Source of the DNA: Spongilla lacustris
Taxonomy: Eukaryota; Porifera; Demospongiae; Spongillida; Spongillidae
Length of the DNA: 64,000 nucleotides
NCBI GenBank assembly: GCA_949361645.1
Contig: OX442427.1
Coordinates: forward strand, 6,969,379-7,033,378
Direction of reading: 5' to 3'
Both the position numbers and the translations under genes were made by a program. Under the pieces are notes generated by a model. The model was given only the letters and a program-made list of their open reading frames with translations, ran no database searches and had not been told where the DNA came from. This document shows positions 59,248-64,000 of the stretch, piece by piece. Position 1 is the first letter of the stretch, and the number at the start of each line of letters is the position of its first letter.

Positions 59248-59632
59248 TGGTGGATGGGCCATAAGGGTGGATGGGCTGTGAGGGTGGATGGGGCTGTGAG
59301 GGTGGATGGGGCTGTGAGGGTGGATGGGGCTGTGAGGGTGGATGGGCTGTGAGGGTGGATGGGCTGTGAGGGTGGATGGGGCTGTGAGGGTGGATGGGCT
59401 GTGAGGGTGGATGGGGCTGTGAGGGTGGATGGGGCTGTGAGGGTGGATGGGGCTGTGAGGGTGGATGGGGCTGTGAGGGTGGATGGGCTGTGAGGGTGGA
59501 TGGGGCTGTGAGGGTGGATGGGCTGTGAGGGTGGATGGGCTGTGAGGGTGGATGGGGCTATGAGGGTGGATGTGGCTGTGAGGGTGGATGTGGCTGTGAG
59601 GGTGGATGGGCCTGTGAGGGTGGATGGGGCTG
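59248..59632. repeat. 18 to 19 base minisatellite GGCTGTGAGGGTGGATGGG
   Basis: About 21 copies with a one-base length alternation. The Ser/Thr/Pro-rich minus-strand ORF is a repeat translation. Confidence 0.95.
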
Positions 59633-59937
59633 AGAGGTCTTCTCTAGATAGTGAAGCAATCAGCTGGCCGTACAATCAATGCAAGGCAGAATGCCACAGT
59701 TTATTGATGTATTGTATTGTGTTATAAATACATGTATCTTCTTATTATGCATTATTGTAGTTATAAATAATTGTGAGATGTAAATTATTATGAGTCATTT
59801 ATTGGTTATATTTAAATGATCCTAATTTTTGGTTGAGTGTTAGATTGTTTTTGTGTGCTTACTGGGTGTGTGTGTGTATGTACATGTGTGCCCATCTTTA
59901 TGTGCCAATGTGTCACTACTTAAGAGTTCTCTTACAG

Positions 59938-60026
59938 GGACTTGAAACCTGAAAATATCTTGCTTGGGGAGGACATGCATATTTTGATTACAGACTTTGG
60001 TACAGCTAAAGTCATCAAGGATGATG
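59938..60026 (+). CDS. Isolated PDK1-like protein kinase exon
   Basis: One 89-base exon between CTTACAG and GTAGGC encodes [20 protein letters not shown] followed by GTAKV. This is the catalytic loop and DFG motif, with the [12 protein letters not shown] wording typical of 3-phosphoinositide-dependent kinase 1, the membrane-recruited activator of AGC kinases. No exon for the following activation loop was found up to 64000, and upstream exons may lie in the gap. It could be part of a long-intron gene or a stray fragment. Confidence 0.65.
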
Positions 60027-60037
60027 GTAGGCCTCTC

Positions 60038-60146
<109 letters not shown>

Positions 60147-60236
60147 TAAATTTGATGTTTTGCGACCTAGAGCTAGTATATGTTCAGGTACAAGAACTGA
60201 TTGAAATGAAATGCATATATGTAGACTCTACAGGCG

Positions 60237-60475
60237 AGTTAGTATAGCGCGCGAAGCGCGCAGTACGGCGCCAAAGGCGCCTCGTCCGCGAAGCGGACTC
60301 GGGACGAGGCGGTGTTTTTTCAATGAAGAGTGTCTGGACAGCACCGCGGGTGCAATTTGACCCCGGATTCGGAGTCGGCATCGTCGGCGCTTCGCGCCTC
60401 GCAACCCTAACCCTAAAGCCCTAACTATCTCCTGATGTAAACATGCCTTCGGCATGTTATCACATGCTTGTTAGG
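60237..60475. repeat. GC-rich cluster of short hairpins
   Basis: Consecutive inverted repeats GCGCGCGAAGCGCGC (60247-60261), GGCGCCAAAGGCGCC (60268-60282), GTCCGCGAAGCGGAC (60285-60299), GGCGCTTCGCGCC (60386-60398) and ACATGCCTTCGGCATGT (60442-60458). Two copies of CCCTAA occur between them. It differs sharply in base composition from its AT-rich neighbours. Likely a short mobile element or structured RNA-like unit. Confidence 0.7.
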
Positions 60476-60845
60476 GTGTGACGTGTGTGTGTTGTATTTT
60501 GGGTGTTGTGTACATGTGTGTAGTGTGTGTAAGGTAACAGGAATACAAGGGTGCGTTTGGCTTGAAGTAATAATATTTGCCAATTTTACCAATAAGATGT
60601 GGGAGTTGGCATACCATTGTCTTGGAGATGTGTGGGGTGTGTGTAAAATACATCCTTCTCTTTACAACTTGCCAGAGAAGGAACCAAGCTGCCCTTATTT
60701 GGGCCATCCTCAGCGAGGCCCCCCCATTACTTGTTTTCTACCTTGGAAGTTGTTGGTGATCCAAACATTGGCATGAATTTTGAAAACTCAAAAGCCTGAC
60801 ATATCACTGTTTACCCTTAAAAACTCATAGTTGCACACTTGCTCA

Positions 60846-61243
60846 GAGGTACAGTACTGCACATGGCAGAGGTACAGTACTGTACATGGCAGAGGTACAG
60901 TACTGCACACGGCAGAGGTACAGTACTGCACACGGCAGAGGTACAGTACTGCACACGGCAGAGGTACAGTACTGCACACGGCAGAGGTACAGTACTGCAC
61001 ACGGCAGAGGTACAGTACTGCACACGGCAGAGGTACAGTACTGTACACAGCAGAGGTAGAGTATTGCACACGGCAGAGGTACAGTACTGCACACGGCAGA
61101 GGTACAGTACTTCACATGGCAGAGGTACAGTACTGTACATGGCAGAGGTACAGTACTGCACACGGCAGAGGTACAGTACTGCACACGGCAGAGGTACAGT
61201 ACTGCACACGGCAGAGGTACAGTACTGCACACGGCAGAGGTAC
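60846..61243. repeat. 23-base minisatellite AGAGGTACAGTACTGCACACGGC
   Basis: 17 copies with few variants. It contains the palindrome GTACAGTAC, so ORFs run in both directions as artefacts. Confidence 0.95.
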
Positions 61244-62182
61244 ATGTGTACAGTAATTTATTCATTCTGTTTTAGTGTCAGATTGATAAGTATCGTACCC
61301 TACACTGCTGAGTGCAGAAAATCTGAAGACAGTATACATGTATGAGGCTGGTACTGGCTGTTAGTCTGGGCTGGGGACTTGACTACATGTATAAGAAAAT
61401 CTTGGCTAATATAGGTGTTGTACCTTATATGGAGTGGTGTTGTGCCCTATATGGAGTGGTGTTGTGCCCTGTGAGGAGGTGTGGACATCATGGGGTGAAG
61501 TATTTGGAAGTACTGCAGTTTGCACGTTTTGTTGTTACATGGAGATGGGGCAGTTATGTTAGCTACATGACAACTAGGCCTGCCAAGTTGTGCACATTTT
61601 TGTATTGACACACGCACACACACACACACACACACATGCACATGAGGTTGAATTTGTGACAGCAATTATTTTTACTGACGCAGTTTGCTTGCTTGTTTTT
61701 GAAACTTATTACAGGGATGCAAAAATTAAAAGGGAGTGACACCCAAAACTGTATAGCTGGTGTTCTGAATTTTTAGGACTCTCTTGACCACGCCTGTGTA
61801 AAGGCAGGGGCTTTTCCTTGTTTTCTAGACAAGAAAAAAAAAAATTCAAACGATGAATTTGTTATATTGACGTTAAATTGGATTAACGGTACTCAATACA
61901 AATGTATATGTACATGTACATATGTTGTCAATAGGCAAAAAATTTGGTTATAAAGTGTGGTCTAAAGTGGTTTACTTCGCACCGTACAAGTTGGTTTTGT
62001 TTGCTTGAGCAAGTCTGGAAGTAAATCACAATGGTTTAGACCCACCAGAAGTAATAAATGAAATCGTTCCGGTTCGATCCATTCGAACCGAACCTCCTTA
62101 ATTCGAACCGAACTTCGAACTGTTCGCGATTGCCAATTATCAACGATTATTAATGTTTTAAAAATTAAATTCCCCCCACCAA
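61244..62182. other. Non-coding DNA
   Basis: A short (CA)n occurs at 61609-61634. Repeated GGTTCGAA/TTCGAACC words appear from about 62070 and again at 62530 and 63482, perhaps the ends of an older element. No exon assigned. Confidence 0.45.
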
Positions 62183-62375
62183 AAAAATGGCCCGTGTTTA
62201 TAAAAGGAGCGTAATACGGTGGGGGGGTGTCGACTTAATCATGAACGCGGCTGCGTGCTATTCTTTAAAATCGTATTGGTGCTGGTACCAGTTCTTTTCT
62301 AAGATGTTAAAACAGGTATGTTTAAACAGGTGCGTGGAAGCGTTAATTACGCTTGTTTAAACACGGGCCATTTTT
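62183..62375. mobile_element. Small foldback MITE of about 190 bases
   Basis: AAAAATGGCCCGTGTTTA at the left pairs with TAAACACGGGCCATTTTT at the right, and GAGCGTAAT with ATTACGC just inside. No coding capacity. Confidence 0.65.
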
Positions 62376-62564
62376 AGTTAATCGGCGATGCATGGCCGTG
62401 ATGCCGCTCTCTGTACGTACACGTACAGATCTTGCTTAGCATTTCTTCAAAATGGTCATCAAGGAACACCCGATAAAACTGCCACTAGATCTAGACGTAC
62501 GAGGCAATGAATTTTTAATGAGATATTCGAAAGGTTCGAAATACGTTCGAACCGAACATCGAAC

Positions 62565-63478
62565 CATAGATAATAGAATAAAGGGATTGGAAACGGTAAA
62601 GATTACGGGATTCATCCGCATTTCGTAATTCCGTAAATTTGTGTTCCTAAGGCAGCGTTGTCTGCTATATACGATCCTTTGAAGCGCTATTTTACCATAG
62701 AATGAAGCTGTCTAAAAAAGTATAGCCAAAGTCATACATGCACTTGACCCGACCACCATGATGGCTAGCTAGAACAAGCGCGCACGAAAGCTTTGCCGAG
62801 AAAGTAAATACAAGCTTTATGCTCTTTAAAACACTTTCTTTGAAGGCCTCCAGTTTTTTACGATTCCCCATTGATTTTTTTTTGTTGTTGGGACTTTCTC
62901 GTCCTATTCTTGCGCGATCGACCCAGCGAAGCTTGCTAGCCACTTGCTACTGTAACACATACACAACATACAAGAGATATTGATCACGCCACTCTATATA
63001 TGTGTCTGATTCAATATATGCACTCAAATACTCTAGAATCCAAACCACTTTTCTGGGAAAATTACACAAAAGGTACGCTTTTTGGACATCATAAGCGGAC
63101 AAATTCCCGATCTACGACGTCAAACCCCTTCATAGAGACTCCTAAACATTACAACGCCACACTACCTACTACGTACTCTATATTTGAACTCATAAAATGG
63201 ATTTACAATGTTGCTAGTGTCCAGGAAAATCACACAAGCAGCTACGATCGCGTCTGCCTCAGCTGAGACGTCTGTAAAAGAATAGCTATATGCTTTTTGG
63301 GTGTCAAAAAGGTTGCTCTCATACAGTAAAAAGTTAAACGACACTCTTTAAGGAGGGGTGCTCAATAGCTCACACGCCCACTACAAGTTCAATGCGAAGC
63401 ACGGTCATGTAACGGAACGTCACGTCACGTCACGTAAATGTATATACCGTTTCCAATCCCTTTATTCTATTATCTATG
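62565..63478. mobile_element. 914-base non-autonomous DNA transposon with 34-base inverted ends
   Basis: 62565-62598 and 63445-63478 are exact inverse copies, starting CATAGATAATAGAATAAAGG. ATCGAAC flanks both sides (62558-62564 and 63479-63485) as a seven-base target duplication. The interior ORFs have no recognisable domain, so no transposase is present. Confidence 0.85.
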
Positions 63479-63563
63479 ATCGAACCGAGTCGAACCTCGA
63501 ACCTTTCGATACCGGTTCGGTCCAAACCGGAATACTAATTATTGATAACAGATTTCTAGTGCG

Positions 63564-64000
63564 ATGTCAACGTTGAACTCATCATGTAACGACTCATTTT
63601 ATAAAGTCCCTCTCATCATCGTCGGTTCGATGAACGGGATCGCCGCGTTTGCGTGTCTGATAGCGGCCATTTCTTTGTGCGCTCTGAAGCTGCACAACAA
63701 ATCAGTGTACCGATTGATCCTCTACCAAGTTTTGGCCAGCTTGGGACTTTCTGCAGTGTTCGTAGGCCAGCTGTTCCTTATCAAGTATAACGAACTTTCT
63801 ACCGTAGTCGAAGGGGCTTATAACGGCCTGTGCACCGCATTTGCGTTTTTTCTTATGTTCGCAGAATGGGTGAAGCTTGTGTTCACCGTGTGGGTGACCG
63901 TTCACCTCTTCTTCTTCGCCGTCTTTTTTATTAACCTGAGGAGGTTCGAGCCGATGTATGTGGTGACGTCGATGCTTATACCTGCAATAATATCGTGTGT
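63564..64000 (+). CDS. Multi-pass, GPCR-like membrane protein, 5' part
   Basis: Open from the ATG at 63564 to the window edge (145 codons, no stop). Residues 1-15 include two N-glycosylation sites (NSS, NDS). Hydrophobic segments follow: VPLIIVGSMNGIAAFACLIA; RLILYQVLASLGLSAVFVGQ; a long third one starting at NGLCTAFAFFLMFAEWV and ending VHLFFFAVFFI; and a fourth starting MYVVTSMLIPAIISC. The Cys before segment 3 and the N-terminal topology suit a seven-transmembrane receptor, but no family motif such as DRY is clear. It begins about 80 bases after the 914-base transposon, and no intron is evident so far. Confidence 0.75.
   Translation, partial: MSTLNSSCNDSFYKVPLIIVGSMNGIAAFACLIAAISLCALKLHNKSVYRLILYQVLASLGLSAVFVGQLFLIKYNELSTVVEGAYNGLCTAFAFFLMFAEWVKLVFTVWVTVHLFFFAVFFINLRRFEPMYVVTSMLIPAIISC

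Noticed and set aside
60401..60424. Telomere-like CCCTAA motifs
   Set aside because: Only two adjacent copies plus one degenerate copy; far too short for a telomere or interstitial telomeric tract.
60541..60776. Possible further kinase exon after the PDK1-like exon
   Set aside because: The translation does not match the activation loop or later kinase motifs, and the splice sites are weak.

Overview
This window is eukaryotic and almost certainly from an invertebrate animal. Genes are split by many short GT-AG introns (53 to 100 bases is common). The recognisable host genes are metazoan-type: an UNC13/BAIAP3-like priming factor, a VIT/VWA protein, a PDK1-like kinase exon and a GPCR-like membrane protein. 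Much of the rest is minisatellite, MITE and nested transposon DNA. A sponge is a reasonable guess from gene style and transposon families, but I cannot prove it from the sequence.

Layout. 1-4105 is a degenerate tandem-repeat field. 5509-7702 is a VIT/VWA gene that looks truncated at both ends. 7920-9433 is a dead CACTA-type transposase fragment. 9686-13506 is a large minisatellite that switches strand several times and is interrupted by a hAT-like MITE carrying the same minisatellite. 13.6-17.4 kb is non-coding with foldback elements, hairpins and a retroelement scrap. About 18.07-32.77 kb is an UNC13/BAIAP3-like gene on the plus strand with C2, MUN-type helical region and C2. Its introns hold several minisatellites, a mariner-like MITE and a 1.5 kb foldback.

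The dominant structure is an 18 kb inverted duplication. The left arm is 30553-39717, the unpaired centre is 39718-40003, and the right arm is 40004-48641 resuming at 58868-58888. Paired positions add to 79721 over most of its length. Each arm carries the 3' exons of the UNC13-like gene, a multi-exon gene encoding an N-terminal F-box and a C-terminal RasGEF-like domain, and one proline-rich exon resembling the C-terminus of VWA5A/PARP4-type proteins. The right-arm UNC13 copy is a pseudogene (nonsense codon plus a 66-base net deletion). The right arm was later split by a 10.2 kb Ginger-like DNA transposon, which itself contains a Ty3/gypsy element and a LINE. The left arm preserves the empty site.

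After the transposon, a third copy of 42 bases of the F-box/RasGEF gene abuts a 200-N scaffold gap (58941-59140). Beyond the gap are another minisatellite, one PDK1-like kinase exon, a cluster of short GC-rich hairpins, a 23-base minisatellite, two MITEs, and the 5' end of a multi-pass receptor-like gene running off the window at 64000.

No rRNA, tRNA, CRISPR or prokaryotic features were seen. Exon limits were set by eye from reading frame and splice signals and should be treated as approximate.
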